64,000 nucleotides of DNA from Corallococcus silvisoli (GCF_009909145.1 NZ_JAAAPJ010000002.1:62001-126000), one strand, 5' to 3'. Positions 28,563-38,283 are shown, counted from the first letter of the stretch. Numbers and translations: made by a program. Notes: a model not told the origin generated them from the letters alone.

Positions 28563-29353
28563 GCCTTGGCCCGCTGGGGGGTGTCGTCCCGGTTGACCTG
28601 GGCGGACGTCAGCCCGAAGCGCCGCTCGCGGCCCTGGTACTGCGACAGGCAGCGCAGGAACTCTTCGGTGCGGAAGTCAGGCCACAGGGCGTCGGTGAAG
28701 CACAGCTCGGCGTACGCCAGTTGCCAGAGCAGGAAGTTGGAGATCCGAAGCTCGCCGCTGGTGCGCACGATGAGGTCCACCGGCGGCAGCCCGGCGGTCC
28801 ACAGCCGCGACTCCAGGTCATGCGCCTCCAGGCGCGCGGGGTCCAGCTCGCCGCGGGCGGCGGCCTCGGCCAGGTCGCGCGCCGCGCGCAGCAGCTCCTC
28901 GCGGCCGCCGTAGGAGAGCGCCAGGGTGAGGACCATCCCGGTGTTGTGGGCGGAGTCGGCCCGCAGGCGCTCCAGGGGCTCGCGCACGTAGCGGGGCAGC
29001 TTGTCCACCTCGCCAATGGCGTTGAGGCGGATGCCGTTGTCGAGGATCTCGGCGCGCTCGGACTCCAGGTACTCGCGCAGCAGCTCCATCAGCCCGGCGA
29101 CCTCTTCCGGGGGACGGGCCCAGTTCTGGGAGGAGAAGGCGTAGAGGGTGAGCGCCTGGACTCCCACCCGGCGGGCGGCCCGGGTGACCTCCCGGACGCT
29201 CACGCTGCCCTCGCGGTGCCCCTCCAGGCGAGGCTGGCCGCGAAGCTCCGCCCAGCGACCGTTGCCGTCCATGATGATGCCCACGTGGCGCGGGAGTGGC
29301 CGGGCCTTGACCTGGACCTCGAGAGCGGTGGGCAACACGGTGGGGCGATCCAT
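28559..29353 (-). CDS. uppS: undecaprenyl (polyprenyl) diphosphate synthase
   Basis: UppS extends farnesyl diphosphate with cis-isoprene units to the C55 carrier lipid for peptidoglycan and polysaccharides. The catalytic block IIMDGNGRWAELRGQPRLEGH contains the essential Asp, and YAFSSQNWARP, LSYGGREEL and DLIVRTSGELRISNFLLWQLAYAE complete the cis-prenyltransferase signature. The ATG at 29353 gives 264 residues; a GTG four codons upstream is an alternative. It heads the minus-strand envelope operon and is divergent from the TPR gene. Confidence 0.96.
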   Translation of the reverse strand: MDRPTVLPTALEVQVKARPLPRHVGIIMDGNGRWAELRGQPRLEGHREGSVSVREVTRAARRVGVQALTLYAFSSQNWARPPEEVAGLMELLREYLESERAEILDNGIRLNAIGEVDKLPRYVREPLERLRADSAHNTGMVLTLALSYGGREELLRAARDLAEAAARGELDPARLEAHDLESRLWTAGLPPVDLIVRTSGELRISNFLLWQLAYAELCFTDALWPDFRTEEFLRCLSQYQGRERRFGLTSAQVNRDDTPQRAKA

Positions 29354-29490
29354 GAAGCCGCGCACCCTAGCGGCGGCGTCGCGTCGCGTCCACGGGCGCG
29401 TGGCCGCTCGGTCCCTCTCCTGCGGCGAGTGGTCATCTGGCGGGGCTGAATGGTTCAGTGGGGGGAAGAGAGCGGCTAAAGTGGGCTTCC
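29354..29490. promoter_or_regulatory. divergent promoter region between uppS and the TPR gene
   Basis: These 137 bases must drive transcription both ways. They contain a small palindrome CTGAA-TGG-TTCAG at 29446-29458, close to the TPR start. GGCTAAAGT at about 29473-29481 is a weak -10-like match too close to the start to be convincing. Confidence 0.35.
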
Positions 29491-30399
29491 ATGAAAACTC
29501 CTCATGCCCTTCCCTCCTCCCAGCTGCTGGCCGGGGTGCTGAGCCTGTGCCTCGTCGGAGCGGGCCCGGCCGCAGGGCAGGCGGGGGAGCCCAGGACTTC
29601 GGCGGCCCCGGAGTCGTCCCGCGCCTTCCAGGATGCGATGGCGGAGGTCGCCCGGCTCTACGACGCTCTGGAGTATGAACAAGCGCTGTCGGCGGTGACC
29701 CGGGCGAAGCGCCTGGCGCGCTCGGAGGGCGAGCGGAGCGCGTCGGCTGTCTATGAAGGGCTGCTGCAGGCGGACCTGGGCCGGAGAGAGAAGGCCCTGG
29801 CGTCGTTCCGGGAGGGGCTGTCGCTGGACCCCGAGGCGACGCTGCCGGTGAAGGTCTCGCCGAAGGTGGTGGGCGACTTCGAGGCGGTCCGGCGCGAACT
29901 CCAGCGCGCCCGCCCTGCCCTGGCGCGGTCGGCGACCTCGCGTCCCGGAGAGCCGGTCCCGCCCTCCCCGCGCGCGCCAGCCCCCGCTCCGGAGGAGGAG
30001 GCCCGCGCCCAGGACGCGCCCATGCGGGTGGCCGCGGCGCCTTCCGTGCTCACGCCCTCGGCGGAGTCCTCCAGGCCGGCAACGGCACCCGGCGTGGACC
30101 TGAAGTCGGACGCGCGGCGGTCACCTTCCCACCGGCTCCCCTCCGTGGCCCTGGTGCTGCTGGGCACGGGCGTGGTGGCGGGAGGGGTGGGGAGCTACTT
30201 CGGGCTCCAGTCCCGAAGCAACGTGCGCGCCGCGCGCGACGCGGAGCTGACGCAGGACGCGAACAGGAGCCTGGAGGACGCGCGTCCCCAGGCCCTGGTC
30301 GCGAACATCCTCTTTGGCGCGGCGATCGCGGCGGCGGCCGGCGCGGTCACCACGTACGTGCTCGGGCAGGGCAGCGTGGCTTCGGAAGGGACGCCATGA
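29491..30399 (+). CDS. TPR-like secreted or membrane protein
   Basis: This 302-residue protein starts with a signal sequence (LLAGVLSLCLVGAGPAAGQ), then a helical TPR-like region (about 45-145: YDALEYEQALSAVTRAKRLA, ADLGRREKALASFREGLSLD), a Pro/Ala-rich linker, and two hydrophobic helices near the C-terminus (ALVLLGTGVVAGGVGSYFG and ANILFGAAIAAAAGAVTTYV). Its stop overlaps the start of the MopE-type lipoprotein gene by ATGA, so the two are coupled. Proteins with this TPR-then-two-helices layout are common near myxobacterial Ser/Thr kinases, but function is unknown. Confidence 0.7.
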   Translation: MKTPHALPSSQLLAGVLSLCLVGAGPAAGQAGEPRTSAAPESSRAFQDAMAEVARLYDALEYEQALSAVTRAKRLARSEGERSASAVYEGLLQADLGRREKALASFREGLSLDPEATLPVKVSPKVVGDFEAVRRELQRARPALARSATSRPGEPVPPSPRAPAPAPEEEARAQDAPMRVAAAPSVLTPSAESSRPATAPGVDLKSDARRSPSHRLPSVALVLLGTGVVAGGVGSYFGLQSRSNVRAARDAELTQDANRSLEDARPQALVANILFGAAIAAAAGAVTTYVLGQGSVASEGTP

Positions 30400-32219
30400 A
30401 GGCATGGCTCGCGATGGCGGCCGGGGTGTGGCTGGGCCTGGGCTGCACGGTGCCTGGCGACGAGGCGGTCCGGCTCCAAAGGCTTTGCAGGGGGCGCGAC
30501 CTGGGCGCGCGCGAGGACGTCCTGCGGCTGGCGGATGACGCCACCTGCGACAGGGCGGTGGTGGTGGCCATCGAGGCCCGTGGCTTCAATCCGGGCTGCA
30601 TCGACCTTTTGCTTCGGGACTCCGCCCACGAAGCGCTGGGGGCCCTCCAGCTGACCGGCCCCTCCCGGGTGACCCGGGAGCTTCCGCGCCAGCTTCGCGT
30701 CCTGCTTTCGCCGAGGCAGGGCGATTCGCTGGAGCTGCTCGCCACCGCCCACGAAGGCGCTTGTGGGACCCAAGTCGTGAGCCATTGGACCCAGCGGCTC
30801 CAGGTCAGGCCGGGGGCGGTGGGCAGTGAGACCGTCGTGGTGTCCGCGACGGACCAGGACAACGACGGCTACGTCACCGCGGCCGAGGGCGGCACGGACT
30901 GCGACGATCAGGATCCCACCGTCCATCCAGGCCAGGCGGAGACCCGCTGTGACGGCAAGGACGAAAACTGCGACGGTGCGAAGGATTCGGAGTTCGGCGT
31001 GGGCTCGGCGTGTGTCGAGGGCGCCGCTTGCGCTGGCGTCCGGAGCTGTCGCGCGGATCAGCTCGACGCGGAGTGCGTCAGCTACGAGCGGGGCCCGGCC
31101 TGGTTCGTGGATGAGGATGGCGACGGACAGAGCGGGACCTTCGTGGGCAATGCCTGCTCGCCCCCCATCGCGGGCGCGAGCCTCACCGCCGGCGACTGCG
31201 ATGAGAGCTCCCCCTTCGTGGCCTTGGGCCTCCCAGAGGTGTGCGACCGGTTGGACAACGACTGCGACGGCCAAGTGGACAACACCTTCTGCTCAGGCAA
31301 CGCGGGCTGGCGGCAGATGCCCGATGCGGGGACCGCGCGGTGGGATGCGGTGGCGGGCTACGGACAGGACCGTGCGTGGGTCGTGGGGGACGGGGGCCGG
31401 ATGGCCCATGTGGTGGGCAACACGATCGCCGCGCAGACAAGCTGTGCTGGCACCTGGCAGGCCCTGTGGGCCAGTCACACGGGACGACTGTTCCTGGCGG
31501 GCGCCGCGGGCTCCCTGGCGATGAGGACGCTCGGTACCGGCTGCACCATCACCCAGGTTCCGGGCGTCACGGGAAACCTTCGAGGGCTCACCGGCTTCGA
31601 AGGCGTGGACGGCGAGTCACCCACGATCTACGCCGTATCGGATGACGGGAGCGTCGTGCGCTGGGCGCCGCCGGCGGCCCCGGTGCGGATCAATCAGGTC
31701 GTCGGCGAGCTGCGCGCCATCTCAGGCGCCGGAACCGAGGACTCGATGGTCGCCGTGGGCGGGGTGCCGCTGTCCATCGAATTCGATGGCGGGGTGACGT
31801 CATACCTCCCGCGGGCCTTCCGCCATGTCCCGGCGTCGGGCGGCTGGCAGGAAGAGCCCCTCGACCCGGATGGGGGCGTGACCGGCATCATCCAGGACGT
31901 CCACGTGCTGCATGGAGGCCATGCCTTCGCGACCACCAGCACCGGCCAGATCCTGGCCCGCGACCATGGCGTCTGGCGCCCCCTCCCGAACATCACTGGC
32001 AGCGGGGCGTTCAAGGGCACGTTCACCTCCGTGGTCGCCCATTCCAAGAGCGTGGTGTACGTGGCCGCATCGAAGGACATCTACCGCTACAGCGAGGGAG
32101 CATGGAGCCTGGACTTCGACGGTGGAAGCGGGAACCTGCTGTACTCCATCGACGGGCCTTCCCCCACGAACGTCTGGGCGGTCGGCGACAAGGGCACGGT
32201 GGTGCACCTGTCCTTCTGA
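30396..32219 (+). CDS. MopE-type metal-binding lipoprotein
   Basis: The 607-residue product has a lipobox (WLGLGC) and, around residues 150-290, two MopE-like repeats of the form DxDxDG...DCDD...HPG.AE.CDG.D.NCDG, for example TDQDNDGY, TDCDDQDPTVHPGQAETRCD and NDCDGQVDN. In Methylococcus MopE such motifs bind copper or calcium. The C-terminal half (about 300-607) has recurrent glycine- and tryptophan-centred segments (RAWVVGDGGRMAHV, TNVWAVGDKGTVVH) that suggest a beta-propeller. It is probably a surface lipoprotein. It is translationally coupled to the TPR gene. Confidence 0.78.
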   Translation: MKAWLAMAAGVWLGLGCTVPGDEAVRLQRLCRGRDLGAREDVLRLADDATCDRAVVVAIEARGFNPGCIDLLLRDSAHEALGALQLTGPSRVTRELPRQLRVLLSPRQGDSLELLATAHEGACGTQVVSHWTQRLQVRPGAVGSETVVVSATDQDNDGYVTAAEGGTDCDDQDPTVHPGQAETRCDGKDENCDGAKDSEFGVGSACVEGAACAGVRSCRADQLDAECVSYERGPAWFVDEDGDGQSGTFVGNACSPPIAGASLTAGDCDESSPFVALGLPEVCDRLDNDCDGQVDNTFCSGNAGWRQMPDAGTARWDAVAGYGQDRAWVVGDGGRMAHVVGNTIAAQTSCAGTWQALWASHTGRLFLAGAAGSLAMRTLGTGCTITQVPGVTGNLRGLTGFEGVDGESPTIYAVSDDGSVVRWAPPAAPVRINQVVGELRAISGAGTEDSMVAVGGVPLSIEFDGGVTSYLPRAFRHVPASGGWQEEPLDPDGGVTGIIQDVHVLHGGHAFATTSTGQILARDHGVWRPLPNITGSGAFKGTFTSVVAHSKSVVYVAASKDIYRYSEGAWSLDFDGGSGNLLYSIDGPSPTNVWAVGDKGTVVHLSF

Positions 32220-32229
32220 CCGAACCGGC

Positions 32230-32269
32230 TCGGGAGGTGGTGACGCGGCCACGGAGGGCCCCCTCCCGA
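32230..32269. terminator. candidate bidirectional terminator
   Basis: TCGGGAGG at 32230-32237 pairs perfectly with CCTCCCGA at 32262-32269, with a nested GTGG/CCAC stem inside. It lies exactly between the convergent MopE and kinase genes. There is no T run on either side. Confidence 0.45.
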
Positions 32270-34225
32270 TCATTCCGTCAGCAAGTTGAGCTTGAAGATG
32301 TTGTCCTGCCCCGCCTTCACCTCGAAGCGCTGGCTCAGGTCCTTGCCCAGGTCCTTGTTCACGACGCGCACCCAGTGGGTCCCTTCCGGGACCTCGATGG
32401 CCGCGAAGGGCGTCTGCCCCATCGGCTTCCCATCCAGGTAGATGCTCGCGTAGGGGCGGATCCGGAACTCCACCCGTCCCCTGGGTCGGTCGACCCGGCG
32501 GACCGCCACCGGTCGTGCGGGAGCCGGACTCCCCCGCTCGCGCGTCCCCGCCTCCACCGAGGCGGCCCGCACGGCCGGGGACTCCGCGGCGGGCTGGGCC
32601 GTGCGCCCAGCCATGAGCGAGGCCTCCGTCGCGGATGGGGGCCCGTCTCCCTCGCCCGAGACCTGCGCGCCAGGGGGCATCCCCGCGTCGACCTGGTCCA
32701 CCACGGCCATGGCCACGGCTGGGGGCTGGACTGGCGGGGCCGCGAGCGCCGGCGGCCCGGCGCGCCTGGAGGGAGCCTCCGAAGTGTCGGCCCCGATCGC
32801 CTCCACGGCGCGCGCACCTGGCGCCGGAGCGCCGCTCCCGCCCCGCCCCAGGAGCAGCCAGCCCCCCGCCGACACCAGCAGGCCCAACGCCGCGCCCACG
32901 ACGAGCCGGGCCCGGCGACTGGAGCGCGGCCCGCGCTCGGACACCGAGGGCGTCATCGGAACGGTCGGCGCCGACGAAGCCCGCGGCTCCTCCACCGGCG
33001 TCATCGGCACTGTCGGCCGCAACGACAGCGGAAGCCGTGGAGCCGTGGAGCCCTCGGAGGGCGCCGAAGGCGCGGCGACGGGCCCCTGGTCGCCCTGCGG
33101 GGCCGCTCCAGCCACGGACCTTCGCGCGGCGCGTCCGCCGTGCCCCTCACGCGGTGACACGGGGGTGGTCAGCGCTCGCGACTGGCTCGGCTCGAGGGGA
33201 GCCTCCATCGCCACGGGCGCCGCCGGAGTCTCGCCCGCGGGCTGCAGCACCGCGGTCTCCGGGCCGCGCCCTGGCTGCCTCACGGGGAGCGGCGGCGTGG
33301 GCGCCACGGGGACGTGCTCGGACACCCGCACCACCAGCTGGGCGATCTCGTACGCGCCCACCGGCTCCCCCAGAGACATCACGAAGCGCTCCAGGTCCGC
33401 CTGGAACGCGCGGCAGTCCGGATACCGCTGGTCCCGGTCCTTCGCGAGGGCCCGCTCCAGGATGCGTTGCAGCGCCTCCGGCAGGTCCGACCTCCGGGCC
33501 ACCGCGGGCACGAAGGGTTCGAAGAGGATGGCCTGCATCATCCCCACATCCGTCGTCGCCTCGAAGGGGCGCACGCCGGTGAGCAGCTCGTAGAGCACCA
33601 TCCCCAGCGCGTACACGTCCACGCGCCCGTCCATGGACCGGGCCTGGAGCTGCTCCGGCGGCATGTACGCCACCTTGCCCTTCACCACGCCCGTCTGCGT
33701 GCGGGGCCCCTGCCCCGTCACCTTCGCGATGCCGAAGTCCACGACCTTCACCGCGCCCTGCCGGGAGACCAGCACGTTCTCCGGAGAGATGTCGCGGTGG
33801 ACCAGCCCCAGCGGGGCCCCCGTCTCCGAGTCCTTCAGTGCGTGCGCGAACGCCAGCCCTTCGGCCGCGGCGGCCACCATCTTCGCGCACACGCCCCACG
33901 GCAGCGGGACCCCTTGCGCCACCGACCGCTTGATGAGCCGGCGCAGCGTGGGCCCGTCGATGTACTCCATCGCCAGGAAGTAGCTGCCGTCCGCCTCACC
34001 GAAGTCGAAGATCTGCACCACGTTCGGGTGGTCCAACTGGGCGGCCAGCTTCGCCTCGCCCAGGAACATCTCCACGAACGCCTCGTCCTCCGCCAGGTGG
34101 GGCAGGATGCGCTTGAGCACCAGGGTCTTCTCGAAGCCCCGAGGCCCGGCCGCCTTCGCGAGGAACACCTCCGCCATGCCCCCGGAGGCGAGCTTCCGCA
34201 CCAGCTGGTACTTCCCCAGTTGCAT
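32270..34225 (-). CDS. membrane Ser/Thr protein kinase with PEGA domain
   Basis: A Hanks-type kinase occupies residues 1-275: glycine loop LASGGMAEV (12-20), Lys38 (LVLKRI), catalytic HRDISPENV with Asp145, DFGIAK, and an APE-like PPEQ. A Pro/Ala-rich juxtamembrane region leads to one membrane helix near residue 450 ([20 protein letters not shown]), then a further low-complexity stretch and a C-terminal PEGA domain (residues about 585-650: [20 protein letters not shown]). Such kinases sense envelope conditions with the outer domain. The ATG at 34225 is chosen because the kinase fold begins there. It is divergent from another kinase gene. Confidence 0.93.
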   Translation of the reverse strand: MQLGKYQLVRKLASGGMAEVFLAKAAGPRGFEKTLVLKRILPHLAEDEAFVEMFLGEAKLAAQLDHPNVVQIFDFGEADGSYFLAMEYIDGPTLRRLIKRSVAQGVPLPWGVCAKMVAAAAEGLAFAHALKDSETGAPLGLVHRDISPENVLVSRQGAVKVVDFGIAKVTGQGPRTQTGVVKGKVAYMPPEQLQARSMDGRVDVYALGMVLYELLTGVRPFEATTDVGMMQAILFEPFVPAVARRSDLPEALQRILERALAKDRDQRYPDCRAFQADLERFVMSLGEPVGAYEIAQLVVRVSEHVPVAPTPPLPVRQPGRGPETAVLQPAGETPAAPVAMEAPLEPSQSRALTTPVSPREGHGGRAARRSVAGAAPQGDQGPVAAPSAPSEGSTAPRLPLSLRPTVPMTPVEEPRASSAPTVPMTPSVSERGPRSSRRARLVVGAALGLLVSAGGWLLLGRGGSGAPAPGARAVEAIGADTSEAPSRRAGPPALAAPPVQPPAVAMAVVDQVDAGMPPGAQVSGEGDGPPSATEASLMAGRTAQPAAESPAVRAASVEAGTRERGSPAPARPVAVRRVDRPRGRVEFRIRPYASIYLDGKPMGQTPFAAIEVPEGTHWVRVVNKDLGKDLSQRFEVKAGQDNIFKLNLLTE

Positions 34226-34457
34226 GACTGGTGAGCTTTCCCATGGTTCGAGGGAAAAGTGAAACGCCCCCGGGGCCCGACGTCGAACCCGAATGACGTC
34301 CGGACGAGCCGCGACTTCCAGGTTTACATGACCATGAAGTTCACCCACGGTCCCCCTGAAAAAGTGAACGTCCCCCGAGCCAGGGAGCGAGGGGCGCTCG
34401 GGGACCGTTCAGCGTGTTTGACCGTGACGTGACGTGCTCCGTAGGATCCGCGCTCCC
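34226..34457. promoter_or_regulatory. divergent promoter region between two kinase genes
   Basis: This 232-base region is notably less G+C-rich than coding DNA. Two similar segments face the two genes: GGAAAAGTGAAACGCCCCCG at about 34253-34272 and TGAAAAAGTGAACGTCCCCC at about 34357-34376. The second also forms the left arm of an inverted repeat listed separately. A shared regulator or related promoters are plausible. Confidence 0.4.
34365..34411. repeat. 16-base inverted repeat upstream of a kinase gene
   Basis: TGAACGTCCCCCGAGC (34365-34380) and GCTCGGGGACCGTTCA (34396-34411) are reverse complements at 14 of 16 positions, with a 15-base spacer. The repeat ends 46 bases before the kinase start at 34458. 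It could be an operator, a leader hairpin or a terminator of an unseen small transcript. There is no T run. Confidence 0.6.
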
Positions 34458-35579
34458 ATGCCCCCCAAGGCCATTGGTCCCTACCGCGTGCTGGAGACGC
34501 TCGGCAGTGGCGGGGCCGGGACCGTCTATCGGGCCCTGGACCGCCGCAGCAACGACGAGGTCGCGCTGAAGCTCCTGTCGACGGGTCCGTCGCTGGACGA
34601 CCGCGCGGCCCGGAGGCTCGCGCGCGAATTCGAGACGCTGGCGGACCTGGCCCACCCCAACGTGGTGAAGGTCTTCGAGGCGGGCGTCCACGCGGGCCAG
34701 CCGTACCTGGCCATGGAGCTCATCGAAGGGCTCACGCTGCGCCACTACCTGGACGTGAGCTTCAACGACCTGCACACGCCCACGCCTTCGTCCCGCGGGC
34801 CGCTGTCCATCCGCCGCACCGCGGACGACGACTTCGGCAGCGTCGACAGCCCGGACGACGACTCGGACGAGGACGCCGTCCTGGAGGACGACGGCACCTT
34901 CGGACTGGATGCGTTCGCGGAGGAGGCTCCCAGCGAGGACCTGGCCAGCTTCAGCGGAGCGGGGGCCGGGGACGACTCGGATTCGGTCGACCTGCCGGCG
35001 GATCCGCGCCGTGAGCCCGCGCGCAAGCCCGTGGCCCCGTCGCGCCCCGCCGCGCCCCGCATGGCGGACCTCAACCGTCCGGAGCGCATGGGCAAGCTGA
35101 AGGACGCGATGCTCCAGGTGTGCGAGGCGCTGGCGTACATCCACGGCCACGGGCTGGTGCACCGCGACTTGAAGCCGTCCAACATCATGGTGGACGACGA
35201 CCGTCAGGTGCGGCTGATGGACTTCGGGCTGGCGAAGTTCCTCGCGGACGACGCGGGCATCACCGCGGACGGCAAGCTGGTGGGCACCTACCGGTACATG
35301 GCCCCGGAGCAGATCCTGGGAGAGCCGCTCGACGGGCGCGCGGACCTGTACAGCCTGGGCGTCATCCTGTACGAGCTGATGAGCGGGCGTCCGCCGTTCG
35401 ACGCGAAAACGCCGCACGAGCTGTGGCGCCAGGTGCTGGAGACGGAGGCACCGCCACTGCTCGCGCTCAACCTGCATGGCGACCCGCAGCTGGCGCGGGT
35501 GGCCCATCGCCTCATCCGCAAGGAGCCGGACGACCGGTTCCAGACGGCCGAGGAAGTCTACGAGGCCCTCTCCGAGTGA
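34458..35579 (+). CDS. Ser/Thr protein kinase with acidic kinase insert
   Basis: This soluble Hanks-type kinase (373 residues) has the glycine loop [13 protein letters not shown], the lysine in [14 protein letters not shown] with Asp237, [14 protein letters not shown] and the C-lobe [15 protein letters not shown]. Between the hinge and helix E, about residues 102-200, lies an insert of about 100 residues rich in Asp, Glu, Ser and Pro ([19 protein letters not shown]) where normal kinases have a few residues. No membrane helix follows the kinase domain. The ATG at 34458 is chosen because the kinase fold begins there; GTG at 34434 is an alternative. Its stop overlaps the pseudouridine synthase start by GTGA. 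Confidence 0.92.
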   Translation: MPPKAIGPYRVLETLGSGGAGTVYRALDRRSNDEVALKLLSTGPSLDDRAARRLAREFETLADLAHPNVVKVFEAGVHAGQPYLAMELIEGLTLRHYLDVSFNDLHTPTPSSRGPLSIRRTADDDFGSVDSPDDDSDEDAVLEDDGTFGLDAFAEEAPSEDLASFSGAGAGDDSDSVDLPADPRREPARKPVAPSRPAAPRMADLNRPERMGKLKDAMLQVCEALAYIHGHGLVHRDLKPSNIMVDDDRQVRLMDFGLAKFLADDAGITADGKLVGTYRYMAPEQILGEPLDGRADLYSLGVILYELMSGRPPFDAKTPHELWRQVLETEAPPLLALNLHGDPQLARVAHRLIRKEPDDRFQTAEEVYEALSE

Positions 35580-36526
35580 GCACCGCGACAACGCACACCC
35601 TCACCGTGGACGCCGCGAAGGCGGGCCAGCGCGTGGACCTGTTCGTGGGCGAGGCCCTGGGCCTGTCCCGCGCGCGCATGAAGCGCCTCTTCGAGGAGGG
35701 CCAGGTGCGCGTGGATGGCCGCCCCGCGAAGAAGGGCCTCACCGTGACCGCCGGCCAGAAGGTCTCGGTGACGGTGGAGGAGGCGCCGCGCGAGGCCGTG
35801 CCGGACACGGACTTCCCGCTCGTCGTGCTGCACGAGGACGCGTCGCTGCTCTTCGTGGACAAGCCCGCGGGCCGGCCCTCGCACCCCCTGCACCCGGGTG
35901 AGACGGGCACGGTGGCCAACGCCCTGGTGGCGCGCTACCCCGAGTGCGCCCAGGCCTCGCAGGACCCGCGCGAGGGCGGCCTCTGCCACCGCCTGGACGT
36001 GGAGACGTCCGGCGTCGTCGCGGCGGCCCGCACGCGGGAGGCGTGGACCGCCGTGCGCGAGTCCTTCAGCGGCCGCGAGGTGGACAAGCGCTACCTGGCG
36101 CTGGTGACGGGCCCGCTGGCGGACGAGGGCGAGGTGGAGGTGCCCCTGCGTCACCACCCGCGCCACCCGGACCGCGTGGAGCCCGCCCCCTACGGCGCCG
36201 AGGATGCCCGCGAAGCGCTGTCCCACTTCCGCGTCCTGTCGAGGGCCGGGGACTACAGCCTCGTGGAGGTGCGCATCCTCACCGGCGTGCTGCACCAGGT
36301 GCGAGCGCACCTGGCCGGCGTGGGCGCCCCGCTGGTGGGGGACGCGCTCTATGGCGGCCGCGAGGCGCCGGAGCTGGGGCGGTTCTTCCTGCACGCCCGC
36401 TCGCTCACCGTGCCGCACCCCGTGACGAAGGCGCCCGTGAAGGTGGAGAGCCCGCTGCCGGTGGAGCTGGTGGCGGAGCTGGGGCGGCATGGCCTGACGT
36501 GGCCGGTGGCGGACGGGGCGGCCTAG
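35576..36526 (+). CDS. RluA-family 23S rRNA/tRNA pseudouridine synthase
   Basis: These enzymes isomerise specific uridines in rRNA or tRNA. An N-terminal S4 RNA-binding domain (residues about 10-75: [20 protein letters not shown]) precedes the catalytic domain with [16 protein letters not shown] and HRLDVETSG, whose Asp141 is the nucleophile, and [16 protein letters not shown]. The GTG start at 35576 overlaps the kinase stop, so the two are probably co-translated. Which position it modifies cannot be told. Its stop overlaps that of the convergent YjbQ gene. Confidence 0.9.
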   Translation: MSTATTHTLTVDAAKAGQRVDLFVGEALGLSRARMKRLFEEGQVRVDGRPAKKGLTVTAGQKVSVTVEEAPREAVPDTDFPLVVLHEDASLLFVDKPAGRPSHPLHPGETGTVANALVARYPECAQASQDPREGGLCHRLDVETSGVVAAARTREAWTAVRESFSGREVDKRYLALVTGPLADEGEVEVPLRHHPRHPDRVEPAPYGAEDAREALSHFRVLSRAGDYSLVEVRILTGVLHQVRAHLAGVGAPLVGDALYGGREAPELGRFFLHARSLTVPHPVTKAPVKVESPLPVELVAELGRHGLTWPVADGAA

Positions 36527-36936
36527 GCCCCCATCACCTTGACGATGACGCGCTTGCGGCGCTGGCCGTCGAACTCCGCGTAGAACACCTGCTGCCAGGG
36601 GCCCAGGTCCAGCTTGCCGGCGGTGACGGGAATCAGCACCTGAGGGTGGACGAGCATGGACTTCAGGTGCGCGTCGCCGTTGTCCTCGCCGGAGCGGTGG
36701 TGGCGGTAGTCGGGGCCGGAGGGCGCCAGGTGCTGGAGCCACTCCCAGATGTCCTCGTGGAGGCCGGGCTCGTCGTCGTTGACGAAGACGCCCGCGGTGA
36801 TGTGCATGGCGGACACCAGCACCATGCCCTCCTGGATGCCGCTCTTCTTCACCAGCGCGGCCACCGTGTCGGTGAGGCGCACCAGTTCACGCCGGGCCTG
36901 TGTCTCGAACCAGAGGTATTCGGTAAGGGTCTTCAT
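36523..36936 (-). CDS. YjbQ (UPF0047) family protein
   Basis: The 137-residue protein matches the YjbQ family: [20 protein letters not shown], the histidine-rich [20 protein letters not shown] and [19 protein letters not shown]. coli YjbQ has reported weak thiamine-phosphate synthase activity, but the cellular role is not settled. The conserved histidines suggest a metal site. The start at 36936 is preferred over a GTG nine bases upstream. It is divergent from dinB with 41 bases between start codons. Confidence 0.9.
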   Translation of the reverse strand: MKTLTEYLWFETQARRELVRLTDTVAALVKKSGIQEGMVLVSAMHITAGVFVNDDEPGLHEDIWEWLQHLAPSGPDYRHHRSGEDNGDAHLKSMLVHPQVLIPVTAGKLDLGPWQQVFYAEFDGQRRKRVIVKVMGA

Positions 36937-36977
36937 GGCTCGCACTGTCAGAGGGGGCCACTAGAGTGACTCACGCC

Positions 36978-38183
36978 ATGCGAGCCATCCTCCACGTGGA
37001 CATGGACGCCTTCTATGCGTCCGTCGAGCAGCGCGACAACCCGTCCCTGAGGGGCAAGCCGGTCATCGTCGGCGGGCATGCGCAGCGCGGCGTGGTGGTG
37101 GCCGCGTCCTACGAGGTGCGCCCCTTCGGGGTGAGAAGCGCGATGCCCATGGCCCGGGCGGTGAAGCAGGCCCCGCACGCCATCGTCGTGAAGCCGCGCT
37201 TCTCCGCCTACGCCGAAGCGAGCGAGCAGGTCTTCGCCATCTTCGAGCGGTACACGCCGCTCATCGAGCCCCTGTCCCTGGACGAGGCGTTCCTGGACGT
37301 CACGGCGTCGGTGGGGCTGTTCGGCGCGGCGGCGGACATCGCGAAGCGGATCCGCAAGGAGATCGCCCACGAGCTGAACCTTCCGGCGTCCGCGGGCATC
37401 GCGACGGCGAAGTTCGTGGCGAAGATCGCCTCCGACCTGGCGAAGCCCAACGGCCAGCGCGAGGTGCGGCCGGAGGAGACGGTGGCCTTCCTGGCGGGGC
37501 TGCCGGTGTCCCGGCTGTGGGGGGTGGGGCCCAAGACGGAAGAGGCGATGAAGCGCGCGGGGCTCAACAGCATCGGGGACGTGGCCGAGCGGGAGCTGTC
37601 CTGGCTGGAGGAGCGCTTCGGCGCGAGCAGCGGCAAGCACCTGTGGGAGCTGTCGCACGGCATCGACGCGCGGGACGTGGTGCCGGACCGGGCGGCCAAG
37701 AGCGTGGGCGCGGAGGACACGTTCGAGGAGGACCTGACGGGGCTGGAGGCGCTGAAGCCGCACGTGCACGCGCAGGCGCTGCGGGTGGCGAGGCGGCTGC
37801 GGCGGGCGTCCCTGAAGGGCCGCGTGGTGCAGCTCAAGTTGAAGTTCGCGGACTTCACGCTCATCACCCGGCGGACCACGCTGCGCGAGGCCACGGACGA
37901 CGGTCAGCTGCTCTACCGGGCGGCGCTGGAGCTGCTGGAGCGCGCGCACGAGGGCAAGGCGCTGCGGCTCACGGGCGTGAGCGTGCAGTTGGACGAGGAC
38001 GAAGCGCAGCTGGGGTTGTTCCCCGCGGCGGCGCCCAAGTCATCGAAGCTGAACGAGGCGATGGACCGCATCGCCGCGCGCTTCGGAAGCAAGGCCATCA
38101 CCATGGCGGACATCGCCGGGGCGGAGGCCTCGGATGACGACCACCACCGCTCCGAGCGACCCGTGGAGAAGCCGAAGCGGTAG
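36978..38183 (+). CDS. dinB: DNA polymerase IV (translesion Y-family polymerase)
   Basis: DinB copies damaged DNA with low fidelity. The 401 residues show HVDMDAFYASVEQRDNP and LSLDEAFLDVT with the three catalytic acidic residues, the YEVRPFGVRSAMP fingers motif, the helix-hairpin-helix (GVGPKTEEAMKRAGL) and the little-finger domain. QLGLF at residues 344-348 is a sliding-clamp binding motif. About 40 residues follow with an acidic-basic tail. ATG at 36978 matches the usual N-terminus; a GTG at 36966 is also in frame. No LexA-type box is visible in the 41-base divergent region. Confidence 0.95.
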   Translation: MRAILHVDMDAFYASVEQRDNPSLRGKPVIVGGHAQRGVVVAASYEVRPFGVRSAMPMARAVKQAPHAIVVKPRFSAYAEASEQVFAIFERYTPLIEPLSLDEAFLDVTASVGLFGAAADIAKRIRKEIAHELNLPASAGIATAKFVAKIASDLAKPNGQREVRPEETVAFLAGLPVSRLWGVGPKTEEAMKRAGLNSIGDVAERELSWLEERFGASSGKHLWELSHGIDARDVVPDRAAKSVGAEDTFEEDLTGLEALKPHVHAQALRVARRLRRASLKGRVVQLKLKFADFTLITRRTTLREATDDGQLLYRAALELLERAHEGKALRLTGVSVQLDEDEAQLGLFPAAAPKSSKLNEAMDRIAARFGSKAITMADIAGAEASDDDHHRSERPVEKPKR

Positions 38184-38283
38184 GCGCGGGGACCGGCGTC
38201 ACGCGGCTCGCGTGGCGGCGGATGGACGAACGCATCCGGCCCGAGCTCCTTGTCTCGCGCGTGGCCTCCGGTGGACGCGCGAC

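Noticed and set aside
29446..29458. CTGAA-TGG-TTCAG palindrome as an operator finding
   Set aside because: Five-base arms are short enough to occur by chance in 64 kb, so it is mentioned only within the promoter region entry.
34240..34262. GGTTCGAGG resembling a tRNA T-loop
   Set aside because: No acceptor stem, anticodon arm or D-loop can be built around it.
36937..36977. search for a LexA/SOS box before dinB
   Set aside because: The 41-base divergent region shows no CTG-N10-CAG or other clear SOS palindrome.
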